A stretch of DNA of 64,000 nt from Luteimonas aquatica (GCF_022662575.1 NZ_JALBFU010000002.1:248001-312000), one strand, 5' to 3'; numbered from the stretch's first letter, positions 35,014 to 41,915 are shown. The notes: a model not told the origin generated them from the sequence alone. Numbers and translations are program-made.

Positions 35014-35307
35014 GCACAGCTTCAGAACCGTGCGCCGCACACTCGGCGCACGGCTTTTTTCTTGCTCGTTTCGGTTTACGGATCATGCGCTTAGGCCTCG
35101 GTGCACGACACGCCCGAGGTTTTCGGCGCCGAAATCATTTTTAGGACTTTCGGCCCCTATCAGGTCCAGCCGAAGCGCTCGACAGTTGTGAGAGGCGGTC
35201 AATTCGTCGTCGGTGAGAAATAAGCTGTGCATGCTGTGCAAGTTGTTCGTAGATCAATAAAGCTAAGTAAAACAAAGAAAAACAACGCACAGCTTCGTGC
35301 ACAGCTT
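35014..35307. other. putative replication origin: GCACAGCTT repeats flanking an AT-rich tract
   Basis: GCACAGCTT occurs at 35014-35022, 35287-35295 and 35299-35307, and inverted (AAGCTGTGC) at 35222-35230 with a degenerate copy at 35232-35239. Between the inverted pair lies 35241-35286, an almost G/C-free run (AATAAAGCTAAGTAAAACAA within it). Repeats around an AT-rich unwinding element directly downstream of a primase-helicase gene is the usual origin layout in PICI- and P4-type satellites. The surrounding 35061-35603 holds no convincing gene. Confidence 0.72.
35028..35060 (+). terminator. intrinsic terminator after the primase gene
   Basis: Perfect 10-bp stem CCGTGCGCCG / CGGCGCACGG around CACACT, followed by CTTTTTT. 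Confidence 0.93.
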
Positions 35308-35603
35308 CCGAATCGCCGTTGAGAACGCGGTGCAGCGCGCCGGATGCGGGAGTCGGTGTGGACTGAGCCTGGACGAGCGCGTCGGACGTGGCGACCTTCA
35401 AGGGAACGCGGCCGAGTCGCCGTCCGACCTCGCGCCAGACCTCTCCCTCGCACGCGTGGACCGTCCCGGAGCCGTGGCCCGCTAATCAGCAGGCAGAAAG
35501 CGGGGCCACTCCAAGCCGATGACCCCGAAGGAGAAACGCTGGCTTCCTGCGCGCGCCTAACACGACACGATCACGCCGTAAGCCATTTTCTCGGGAGCCG
35601 GCC

Positions 35604-36116
35604 GTGGCCGCAAAGAAGTTCACCCCCGAGGTGCAGGAGGTCTTCCTCCAGGTGCTCGAGGACACCGCGTCGCCGAAGCAGGCGGCCCAGGCGTGCGGCA
35701 TCTCCAGGCGCCTCGCGTTCGAGTACAAGCAGAACGACGTCGAGTTCCGCACCCGCTGGGAGAAGGCCATCGACGTCGCGATGGACGCGCTCCTGGACGA
35801 GGCGTACCGCCGCGCCTGCCTCGGCGTGGAGGAGCCCGTCATCTACCAGGGGCAGCTCTCCACGACGCGCGACCCGCAGACCGGCGACGAGAGGCCGCTC
35901 ACCGTCAGGAAGCACAGCGACAGGCTCCTGGAGGTGCTGCTCAAGTTCCGCTACGGCGACCAGATGGCGGACAGGCTGCGCGTCAGGGTCGAGGACACGG
36001 GCCTGTCGGCCGACGCCCTGCTGGCGATGCCCGCCGACGAGCGCGCGCAGCTCGTGGCGCTCCTGGGCAAGTACAACGCGGCGCGGCCGCACGACGAGGA
36101 CGGCGACGATGAGTGA
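35604..36116 (+). CDS. terminase small subunit-like protein
   Basis: 170 residues. The N-terminal helix-turn-helix SPKQAAQACGISRRLAFEYK and the following DVEFRTRWEKAIDVAMDALLDEAYRRA match phage small terminase-type proteins, which recognise packaging (pac/cos) sites. The LLEVLLKFRYGDQMADRLRV segment is also common in this group. It begins with GTG after CGGGAG. No large terminase is present, so, as in PICIs, it would redirect a helper phage's terminase to satellite DNA. That role is inferred. Confidence 0.78.
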   Translation: MAAKKFTPEVQEVFLQVLEDTASPKQAAQACGISRRLAFEYKQNDVEFRTRWEKAIDVAMDALLDEAYRRACLGVEEPVIYQGQLSTTRDPQTGDERPLTVRKHSDRLLEVLLKFRYGDQMADRLRVRVEDTGLSADALLAMPADERAQLVALLGKYNAARPHDEDGDDE

Positions 36117-36354
36117 GAAGCTGACGGTGGCCGAGGCGCTCGCCAAGGCCGAGCAGATCGACGTGATGCTGGGCGCGATCGAGGGCACTGCGCCCGATGC
36201 GGTCCAGGCGATGGGCGGGCGCGACGCCCTGGCCCGGCGCAGCGAGATGACCTGCCTCGGCCCGGTGCCGCGCCTGGACCAGGACGAGTGGGAGCGCATG
36301 TCGCTGGAGTACGAGGACAGGCGCGAGCATGGCAGCGTCAACCGGGGCCACTAA
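36109..36354 (+). CDS. small hypothetical protein overlapping the TerS-like gene
   Basis: 81 residues, acidic, mostly helical (LTVAEALAKAEQIDVMLGAI). Starts within the end of the TerS-like gene (8-nt overlap), indicating translational coupling. Ends with TAA. No family recognised. Coupling suggests a packaging- or capsid-related accessory role, but nothing in the sequence shows it. Confidence 0.6.
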   Translation: MSEKLTVAEALAKAEQIDVMLGAIEGTAPDAVQAMGGRDALARRSEMTCLGPVPRLDQDEWERMSLEYEDRREHGSVNRGH

Positions 36355-36775
36355 CGGGCAGCCGGTCGCCGTGGAGGTGGGCGGGGTGCGATACCCCTCC
36401 GCCAGGTCGGCGGCCCAGGCGCTCGGGATCGGGTACAGCGCCGTGACGGCGCGCTGCCACGACCCAAGGCACCTGAATTACCGATGGCTCGGCGCCACGC
36501 CGGGCAGGCGCCAGGTGCACGACCCATCCACGGTGCGGATGGGCCGGGACGTAGCCGAGCCCTCCCGGTGGGCATTCGACGGGTGCGTGCGACGCGCGCC
36601 CGTGGTGGACACCAACTTCGACCCGCCGCGCCTGGTGCGCCGCGTGGGCTGGGTCGGGTGCATGACGTGCGGCAGGCCGCACTGGTCCGACGACGTCGCG
36701 CGGGCGCGCATGTGCGTCGAGTGCGGGGGCGCGGGCGGTTGGCCCGTCGGCGCGCGCCCGGACGGGGACCACTGA
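36329..36775 (+). CDS. hypothetical protein with NUMOD1-like motif and CxxC zinc-finger pair
   Basis: 148 residues. The N-terminal GVRYPSARSAAQALGIGYSA with VTARCHDP resembles NUMOD1/HTH modules found in homing endonucleases and phage proteins. The C-terminus has CMTCGRP and CVECGG, a likely zinc site. It overlaps the preceding gene by 26 nt in another frame, and its ribosome site would be GAGGACAGG. It probably binds nucleic acid. No HNH or GIY-YIG catalytic motif is seen, so nuclease activity is not claimed. Confidence 0.6.
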   Translation: MAASTGATNGQPVAVEVGGVRYPSARSAAQALGIGYSAVTARCHDPRHLNYRWLGATPGRRQVHDPSTVRMGRDVAEPSRWAFDGCVRRAPVVDTNFDPPRLVRRVGWVGCMTCGRPHWSDDVARARMCVECGGAGGWPVGARPDGDH

Positions 36776-36817
36776 CATTCGATCGGGGAGCGGCGCGACG
36801 CCAAGCCCATGAACCGC

Positions 36818-36842
36818 AAGCCGCCGAGACGGCGGCGGCTTT
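36818..36842 (+). terminator. weak hairpin, possible terminator
   Basis: AAGCCGCCG / CGGCGGCTT (36818-36826, 36833-36841) around AGACGG, followed only by TG. Position after the coupled gene group and before the next ribosome site suggests termination or attenuation, but the T tract is missing. Confidence 0.4.
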
Positions 36843-37005
36843 GAGGGAAACACGTCCGGAGAACGATGGCGTTCGCGCCCAACGCTCCGCGACACATTGC
36901 AGGCGTATCCGGTCAGCGCACAGGCGCGCGTGACCCGCACCTCGGCTTGGTGCACGCGCTCGTGACAGGCGACCGGAGGACCAACCTCACAGGAGCCAGC
37001 GAGCC

Positions 37006-37728
37006 ATGAAGATCGAACTCAGCGACACCCCCCTCCTCAGCACCCAGCAGATCGGCGAGCTCGCCTCGACCCTGGACCTGCTGCACAAGCGCACCCTCGT
37101 CGCGATCGAGCGCCTGAACAAGGACGTCGCGACCCGCAAGCAGCAGATCGCCGCGCGCTGGAAGAGCGCCCCCGGCATCGGCGCGGCCGACGTGGCGCGC
37201 TTCGCCGAGCACGAGACGCTCGCCAGCGTCCGCGAGATCAAGGACAACTCCAAGGCCGAGCTGGACAAGATCATGAAGGAGGCCGGCGCGCCGCACGCGC
37301 AGCTGGTCGGCCAGCGCCAGTTCTACGACTCCCCGGCCAAGGTCCTGGCCCGCGCGGCCCTGGGCGACCCGAAGCGCACCGAGTACCTCCAGCAGCTCCA
37401 GCACGCCGGCCCGGCCGAGCTCGGCCACATGGCCCAGGTCGCCGTCGGCACGCGCAACGTCGCCCTGGCCTCGGCCGTGCTGTCCCTGATCGACCGCCTG
37501 CCCACCAAGGACCGCCCGGTCGGCCCGGTGGAGCTGGCGACGGCGATGAAGCAGGACGACTTCCTGAAGGTGCAGGAGTACATCAAGCTGGGCGACGCGC
37601 GCCTCCAGGGCATCCTGGTCGCCATCCGCGCCTGGTACGCCGGCAAGGCCAACCCGCTCAGCTCGGTGCAGCTCGCCATGCGCGAGCGCGACATCGACCA
37701 CGACCTGATCGGGGGCGACGATGCGTAA
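37006..37728 (+). CDS. hypothetical helical protein of the element
   Basis: 240 residues, soluble, predominantly helical, with a likely coiled-coil region at about 15-60 (STLDLLHKRTLVAIERLNKD). No cysteines noted and no family recognised. GGAG lies before the ATG. Ends TAA, with the next start ATG overlapping by 8 nt. Size and composition would fit a structural or scaffolding-like phage protein, but this is not supported by any motif. Confidence 0.6.
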   Translation: MKIELSDTPLLSTQQIGELASTLDLLHKRTLVAIERLNKDVATRKQQIAARWKSAPGIGAADVARFAEHETLASVREIKDNSKAELDKIMKEAGAPHAQLVGQRQFYDSPAKVLARAALGDPKRTEYLQQLQHAGPAELGHMAQVAVGTRNVALASAVLSLIDRLPTKDRPVGPVELATAMKQDDFLKVQEYIKLGDARLQGILVAIRAWYAGKANPLSSVQLAMRERDIDHDLIGGDDA

Positions 37729-37993
37729 GCTGGCCCACTACTCGATCGACCACCCGGTGGCCATCGCGCTGTCCGGCCTGGTCGGCGCCCTCCGCACTGG
37801 CGACGACCTCCTCGCGTCCCTGGCCGAGCGGGCCGAGGCCGCGGGCGTCCGCCCGTACTCCGAATACTTCGACGACGCGGCGCGCCTCGCGGGCATGCCG
37901 TACTGCCGCGCGCTCGACCTGTACGTGGACCGCGAGACAAAGCGCCGGGCCGACCGGCTGGGATACGGGCAGGCGCACCTCGCGCTCTGCTGA
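37721..37993 (+). CDS. small hypothetical protein coupled to the preceding gene
   Basis: 90 residues. Begins MRKLAHYSIDHPVAIALSGL; has one central acidic region and a basic C-terminus (DRETKRRADRLGYG). Start overlaps the upstream stop. No family recognised. A strong terminator follows at 38060, closing this transcription unit. Confidence 0.55.
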   Translation: MRKLAHYSIDHPVAIALSGLVGALRTGDDLLASLAERAEAAGVRPYSEYFDDAARLAGMPYCRALDLYVDRETKRRADRLGYGQAHLALC

Positions 37994-38059
37994 CCGGGCA
38001 AACGCGGCCGGGCTGGTTGGGTGCGCAGAGGGGCGACGGGTTGCCCCGGCCGTGTTTCG

Positions 38060-38092
38060 AGGGGGATGTCCTGAGGGCATCCCCTTCTTTTT
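38060..38092 (+). terminator. intrinsic terminator at the end of the rightward element operon
   Basis: GGGGATG / CATCCCC (38062-38068 with 38078-38084) followed by TTCTTTTT. It separates the rightward genes from the leftward HEPN-like gene. Confidence 0.88.
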
Positions 38093-38127
38093 CATGGGCT
38101 TAGGGACCTTCGCGTCCAGACAGCCAG

Positions 38128-39069
38128 TTAGGGGGCTTTTGCGAACCCGCCGCCACCCAGGCGCGCGACTGCTACCCTGCTATCAGAGATCGTCTCGTCG
38201 TACCGCTCCACGAATGTGGCGAACTTGCCTCGATCATTGTTGTAGCTCTCTATCCAGCGAGCCTGCGCCTGAGCGAAAGCCTGCACGAGCCCGAGGAAGT
38301 CAAAGTAGTAGACGCCTCCAACATCGCGCGGGATTTCCGGCGCATCTCCAACTCTGAACGATATCCGGCGAACCTGTTTCTTTCGCACCTTCGATGAACT
38401 GAGATTCGTCATATGAAGCAGGCCGTTCCGCAGTTCCCACAACTCCGCAGCGGTTATGCCGAGTGGTGCTAGCTCGCAATACTCCTCCATCCATTTCACG
38501 AAGGCTCCCCGGTCGTCTCCGTACTCGATGTACGCGAGGCTGTCGATGCAGCAGACAAGAAGTTTCATTGCGGAGACATAGAGGCCCGCGTTGAAGGTCA
38601 ACTTGATCGCCAAGAAGTAGTCATCGTGGATGAGCTGGGAGAAATTGATTCCCTCGTCACTGGCGTACTTCCGCAGCCAATCCACCATGGTGCCGGGTTC
38701 CCCCAACTTTTCCGAAACATCGTTCACGTCCAGATCCCCAAGCTCGGAGCTGTAATTGAAGTGGGCCTTCCCATTTAGAACGGGCGTTGACACGAAAAGG
38801 GGCGACGCACCGGCACCCGCGTGTACAAACAACTCGTCGTAAAGGCAATGCCCCTCTCCAAGCCGGCACCTTGCGTTGTATTCGGACCTGGCGAACGGCT
38901 TCGACAGACGCACCTTCTTGGCGATGGCAAGGTCCGCGTCCACTCGTGCCCGTAAAAGGTCGATACCTTCTTGATCCGATCCCTCGTGGGCATGGGCGGT
39001 GTAGCCGGCCACGGAACATACGTCCTTGGCGTCGAAGAGTAGAAAGACGTTGTATATCTGTTCTGCCAT
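38128..39069 (-). CDS. HEPN-like protein with RN-x3-H motif, candidate defence/RNase gene
   Basis: 313 residues. C-terminal half is helical and contains ELWELRNGLLHMTN with Arg214, Asn215 and His219, the Rx4-6H active-site pattern of HEPN ribonucleases, where RN is the usual form. The N-terminal half (about 1-110) is alpha/beta with a Cys pair, unrecognised. Base composition and codons are less GC-rich than neighbouring element genes, suggesting separate acquisition. It sits alone on the minus strand next to the integrase end, the usual cargo position in satellites. Toxicity or anti-phage activity is inferred from the motif and place only. An in-frame extension to 39708 is antisense to another gene and rejected. 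Confidence 0.7.
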   Translation of the reverse strand: MAEQIYNVFLLFDAKDVCSVAGYTAHAHEGSDQEGIDLLRARVDADLAIAKKVRLSKPFARSEYNARCRLGEGHCLYDELFVHAGAGASPLFVSTPVLNGKAHFNYSSELGDLDVNDVSEKLGEPGTMVDWLRKYASDEGINFSQLIHDDYFLAIKLTFNAGLYVSAMKLLVCCIDSLAYIEYGDDRGAFVKWMEEYCELAPLGITAAELWELRNGLLHMTNLSSSKVRKKQVRRISFRVGDAPEIPRDVGGVYYFDFLGLVQAFAQAQARWIESYNNDRGKFATFVERYDETISDSRVAVARLGGGGFAKAP

Positions 39070-39092
39070 GCAGGGCACCGGATTCTCGTAGA

Positions 39093-39101
39093 GGGGGGGG
39101 G
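39093..39101. repeat. G9 homopolymer tract in a divergent promoter region
   Basis: Nine G residues lie between the HEPN-like start (39069, leftward) and the next gene's start (39163, rightward). Such tracts vary by slipped-strand mispairing; in a promoter region they can switch expression by altering spacing. Confidence 0.85.
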
Positions 39102-39162
39102 CTCCCGGACCCAGCGAATCGCGACCTAATGCGCCTACAACCCCAACGTAGGAGTGGACGTG

Positions 39163-39675
39163 ATGCTGGACAAAATGAGCATGAAGGAGCTGCTGGCCCT
39201 GCACAACCGCGTCGCCGACAAGCCCGCAGGGCCCAAGACCTTCGCGACCCGGGCCAAGCTCGTCGCCCGAATCAAGCAGGTCGCGGCCGACAAGAACCTC
39301 GACCTGGCCTCGTTCGGGCAGCCGAAGAAGCCCAAGGCGACCGCGCAGCACGCAGAGCCGAAGGCCGAAGCCACCGAGACGCCAGAAGCGACCGAGAAGA
39401 AGCCCCAAGGCAAGGGCATCGGCGCGCTCGCCCGTGCGATCCTGATGGACCCGGCGGGCCACCCGCACGCGCTCATCGCCGAGATGGTCAACGTGCAGAT
39501 CAAGGGCGCTGCCGCCACCGCCAAGTCGGTTCGCTGGTACGCCAACGACATGCGCAAGAAGGGCGTCGAGGTGCCGCCGCGTCAGAAGCACCACCCGGCC
39601 GACATGGACGAGGAGCAGTCGGCGGAGGCCCTGCGCACCGTGCGCGTGGTCGAGCCCGCGCCGTCCGACGGCTGA
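39163..39675 (+). CDS. small basic DNA-binding-like protein
   Basis: 170 residues. The N-terminal MSMKELLALHNRVADKPAGP with KLVARIKQVAADKN looks like a SAP- or Rho-N-type helical nucleic acid-binding motif. A Pro/Glu/Ala linker leads to a C-terminal part ALARAILMDPAGHPHALIAE with VRWYANDMRKKGVEVPPRQ, resembling a winged-helix. Frequently seen near phage replication or packaging genes; function unknown. ATG chosen for GGAG at 8 nt; a GTG nine bases earlier overlaps that site. Confidence 0.62.
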   Translation: MLDKMSMKELLALHNRVADKPAGPKTFATRAKLVARIKQVAADKNLDLASFGQPKKPKATAQHAEPKAEATETPEATEKKPQGKGIGALARAILMDPAGHPHALIAEMVNVQIKGAAATAKSVRWYANDMRKKGVEVPPRQKHHPADMDEEQSAEALRTVRVVEPAPSDG

Positions 39676-39698
39676 CGCGTTCTCCCGCCGTGTACGAG

Positions 39699-39725
39699 AA
39701 AGGGCCACCTTTGCGGTGGCCCTTT
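39699..39725. terminator. bidirectional terminator between rightward gene and integrase
   Basis: AAAGGGCCACC / GGTGGCCCTTT around TTTGC, with CATTTCAT after it. The gene to its left runs rightward and the integrase runs leftward into it. Its core is the reverse complement of the hairpin at 30308-30334. Confidence 0.85.
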
Positions 39726-39765
39726 CATTTCATCGCCTTGTGGTGCGTCGCGTGCCGACTGCGGA

Positions 39766-40953
39766 TCAGGTGGCCAGCCTCGGTGGCCACGTCCCGGGCT
39801 CGTGGACGAGGCCCAGTGCGTCGAGGATGTAGCGCGATGCCTTCTCTTGGTGCTCGCGCAGGTGGTCGAGCGACGGGTGCAGGTAGCCCATCGTTACGCC
39901 GCCGCTCGACGCGCTGTGGTTAAGCAGGAACCGCAGCTCTAGCAGCGGCACGCCAGCCTGCAACGCGAGGGACGCGTACGCGTGCCGCAGCGCGTGGCCG
40001 GTGAGGTCGCCTAGCTCGTGCTGCTGGACCTCGGCCACCCGGCCCGATGCCGAGTCGGCCGGGAACAGGTAGGGCGTCTTGCGCCTCACGCCGTCGGCGT
40101 TCGCCTCGCGGTGGGCGAGCAGGTCGGCGAGCGCCGAGGACAGCGGCAGGTCGAACTTTTTGGACGAGCCGCCCTTCGGGTTCGGGACGTGCAGGCGGCC
40201 GTCGCCGAGCTCCGCGCGTCGTGCCTCGCACGACGCCGTCCGGCGCATGCCCGACAGCAGCATGAACAGTTGGAGGTCGCGGCGCACCGGGTTGCCCAGC
40301 GACAGCACCGCGTTGCCCCATGCCCTGAGCTTGTCGGGGCTGGCGTCCACCTCGCGACGGCGCATGCCGTTCATGTCCACGTTGCCCACCGGGTTCGGCG
40401 GCAGGTCGGGGAACTGGCGCAGCGCGCGGTTGTAGACCGAGCGCAGGACCCGCATGACGTTGTCGCCCGTGGTCGCGCCGCTTTTTGCTGTGAGCTTGCG
40501 GTGCCGCTCGCGCACGCCGGCCCGGTCCGCGCCGATCTCGGCCAGCGGCCTGTCGAGCCAGTCCTTGAGGTAGTAGGTGACGTGGTACTCGTAGCCGCTT
40601 CGGGTCTTGTCTGCCAGCCGCCGGGAGTTGAGGTGCAGGTCCAGCCCCTCCCGCAAGGTGATGCCGCGCGCCCGGGCCCTGCGGCGCTCCTCGTTCGGGT
40701 TGGTGCCGCCCCGCATGCCGACCAGGGTCTGCCTCGCGAGGTCGCGGGCCTGCTTGGCGTCCATCGCTGGGTGGTCGCCCAGCTTCGTCCGGACCTGCCG
40801 GCCGTTGACGAGGGACTGGACGTAGAAGCTGCGCTTGGTGGCGGTGACGATGAGGTAGAACCCCCTCATCTCGGTGTCGGCGTACAGGACCGACTTACCC
40901 GGCTCGGGCCGGGGCGCCCTCTCGACGAGGGACTGGGTGATCTTCGACTTCAT
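39766..40953 (-). CDS. int: tyrosine-family site-specific integrase
   Basis: 395 residues. N-terminal DUF4102-like arm-binding region, a central SAM-like core-binding domain (about 100-190) and the catalytic domain with Arg237 (LLSGMRRTAS), Lys in NPKGGSSKK, His320-x-x-Arg323 (TGHALRHAYAS), His346 (LLNHSAS) and nucleophile Tyr357 (TMGYLHPS). All five catalytic positions are recognisable, so it is probably active. It reads inward from the right junction, 172 bp from attR. It would carry out insertion at the tRNA-Thr anticodon loop. Confidence 0.95.
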   Translation of the reverse strand: MKSKITQSLVERAPRPEPGKSVLYADTEMRGFYLIVTATKRSFYVQSLVNGRQVRTKLGDHPAMDAKQARDLARQTLVGMRGGTNPNEERRRARARGITLREGLDLHLNSRRLADKTRSGYEYHVTYYLKDWLDRPLAEIGADRAGVRERHRKLTAKSGATTGDNVMRVLRSVYNRALRQFPDLPPNPVGNVDMNGMRRREVDASPDKLRAWGNAVLSLGNPVRRDLQLFMLLSGMRRTASCEARRAELGDGRLHVPNPKGGSSKKFDLPLSSALADLLAHREANADGVRRKTPYLFPADSASGRVAEVQQHELGDLTGHALRHAYASLALQAGVPLLELRFLLNHSASSGGVTMGYLHPSLDHLREHQEKASRYILDALGLVHEPGTWPPRLAT

Positions 40954-41066
40954 GCTAGCTCCGTGGGTTGCGGGGCCACGGCCCGAACACGCTTTCGCAC
41001 CACAAGGTGCCGTGTTCAGTCGCGCCGTGCGCTCCCTCGAAAGCCATTAAGTCGCAGTGCTATCCT

Positions 41067-41085
41067 CTTGTAAGCTGCCGGCAGA
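41067..41085 (+). other. secondary att-like sequence near the right junction
   Basis: CTTGTAAGC (41067-41075) repeats the first nine bases of the right tRNA half and is followed directly by TGCCGGCA, which equals the tRNA's acceptor 3' strand. Together it looks like a shortened copy of the tRNA 3' half with the T arm deleted. It may be an old att remnant or an accessory integrase site; inverted TTACAA (41094-41099) and TTGTAA (41127-41132) flank the 26 bp to its right. Confidence 0.5.
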
Positions 41086-41125
41086 CCATCCGATTACAAA
41101 TCATGGCAAGGCTTGCAACGCCTGA

Positions 41126-41132
41126 CTTGTAA
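41126..41132 (+). other. attR core, CTTGTAA
   Basis: Second copy of the 7-bp crossover sequence, identical to attL core at 29239-29245. To its right the host tRNA continues with GCGGT; to its left is element DNA not resembling a tRNA 5' half. Confidence 0.85.
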
Positions 41133-41170
41133 GCGGTAGGTCCCCAGTTCGAATCCGGGTGCCGGCACCA
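41126..41170 (+). pseudogene. 3' half of host tRNA-Thr(UGU)
   Basis: Anticodon loop CTTGTAA, stem strand GCGGT, T arm CCCAG/CCGGG with TTCGAAT, acceptor TGCCGGC, then ACCA. It lacks acceptor 5' strand, D arm and anticodon 5' strand, which lie 11.9 kb to the left. The A52-C62 apposition in the T arm is kept from the original gene, so it is not necessarily decay. Confidence 0.9.
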
Positions 41171-41255
41171 CATCGCGGCACCTCGGCGCGCGGCGACATC
41201 CAGGAACATTCAAGGATCCGCAGCGGATGCGGGTTGCTGCGCGAAGCCGACGGCT

Positions 41256-41861
41256 TTATTTCTCCGTGCGCCGGCGATAGGCGCGCTGCGCCTTCGCCTT
41301 GTTGCCGCAGTCGCTCATGCTGCACCATTTGCGCGGTTTGCCGCGCGAGTGGTCGACGAACAGCCATCCGCACCCGGGCCCTTTGCATTCGCCAATCCTG
41401 GTCCGCTCCAGGGACAGGAGCAGCGAGGCGGCCTCGGCCAGGACGGGATATGTCGCCTTGTGCAGGCTCGTGGCCTCGCTTGCCCAGCCCCAGGACACGC
41501 GTCCGTCCTCATAGCAGATCCGCCGCTCGGCCTCGGCCGCGCGCAGGTCTTCGCCGAAGGCTGCGAACGCGGCTTTCCCGATCGATCCGCCTCCGGCGAT
41601 CGGATGGAACAGCGCGAACAGCCGTTCGCGGATGGCGATCGCTTCGCCCAGTCGTGTCGCCGGGATGATGATCTCCGGCAATCCGACGGTGCGGAACCAT
41701 CGCGCCAGATCCGCGGGGGAGCGCAGCAGCTCCCGGCGCTTTTCCGGGTTTCCGCGATTGGCAACGGTGTTGACGAAATCCAGGGCCAGACTGCCGCTGA
41801 TCGCCTCGAAACCGGAGGGCTCGCTCATCAGGGAACGGGGGTTGGGGGGCTGGACCTGCAC
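41256..41861 (-). CDS. ABATE-domain CGNR zinc-finger regulator
   Basis: 201 residues if started at the GTG at 41861 (GAGGA 7 nt upstream); 190 if at the ATG at 41828. The ABATE region begins ISGSLALDFVNTVANR. The C-terminal zinc finger is GECKGPGCGWLFVDHSRGK followed by RKWCSMSDCGNKAKAQRAYRRR, the CGNR signature. Family members are mainly transcriptional regulators, often found in stress or secondary-metabolism loci. It is divergent from a membrane protein gene across a palindromic promoter. Confidence 0.88.
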   Translation of the reverse strand: MQVQPPNPRSLMSEPSGFEAISGSLALDFVNTVANRGNPEKRRELLRSPADLARWFRTVGLPEIIIPATRLGEAIAIRERLFALFHPIAGGGSIGKAAFAAFGEDLRAAEAERRICYEDGRVSWGWASEATSLHKATYPVLAEAASLLLSLERTRIGECKGPGCGWLFVDHSRGKPRKWCSMSDCGNKAKAQRAYRRRTEK

Positions 41862-41915
41862 TTGTCTGTCCTCGGAGGGCTCTGTATAACCTTATTAATA
41901 GCTTTAATGGGGTTA
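41862..41915. promoter_or_regulatory. divergent promoter with nested palindromes
   Basis: For the rightward gene: TTGTCT (41862-41867), 17-bp spacer, TATAAC (41885-41890). Overlapping and downstream are TAACC/GGTTA (41887-41891, 41911-41915) and inside them ATTAA/TTAAT (41894-41898, 41904-41908). The palindromes cover the expected start site, a repressor position; the adjacent CGNR protein is the obvious candidate. The region is strikingly AT-rich against its surroundings. Confidence 0.68.

Larger units (their letters stand above)
29239..41132. mobile_element. integrated phage-satellite-like element (about 11.9 kb) splitting tRNA-Thr
   Basis: Bounded by the two CTTGTAA copies. Contents in order: replacement tRNA-Thr, XRE repressor, small membrane-anchored protein, unknown gene, leucine-like tRNA, AlpA-like HTH, primase-helicase, putative origin, terminase-small-subunit-like gene, small unknown genes, HEPN-like gene, DNA-binding-like gene, tyrosine integrase. 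No capsid, portal, large terminase, tail or lysis genes are present. The set AlpA/primase/origin/TerS-like plus integrase matches phage-inducible islands and related satellites that use a helper phage's particles. Satellite nature is inferred from gene content; integration itself is seen directly in the two tRNA halves. Confidence 0.88.

Noticed and set aside
35141..35401. Leftward open frame in the origin region
   Set aside because: It runs through the AT-rich tract and repeats, has no ribosome site, and conflicts with the origin layout.
39070..39708. N-terminal extension of the HEPN-like protein
   Set aside because: The extension is antisense to the 39163-39675 gene, low in complexity and crosses the G9 tract; the ATG at 39069 gives normal composition.
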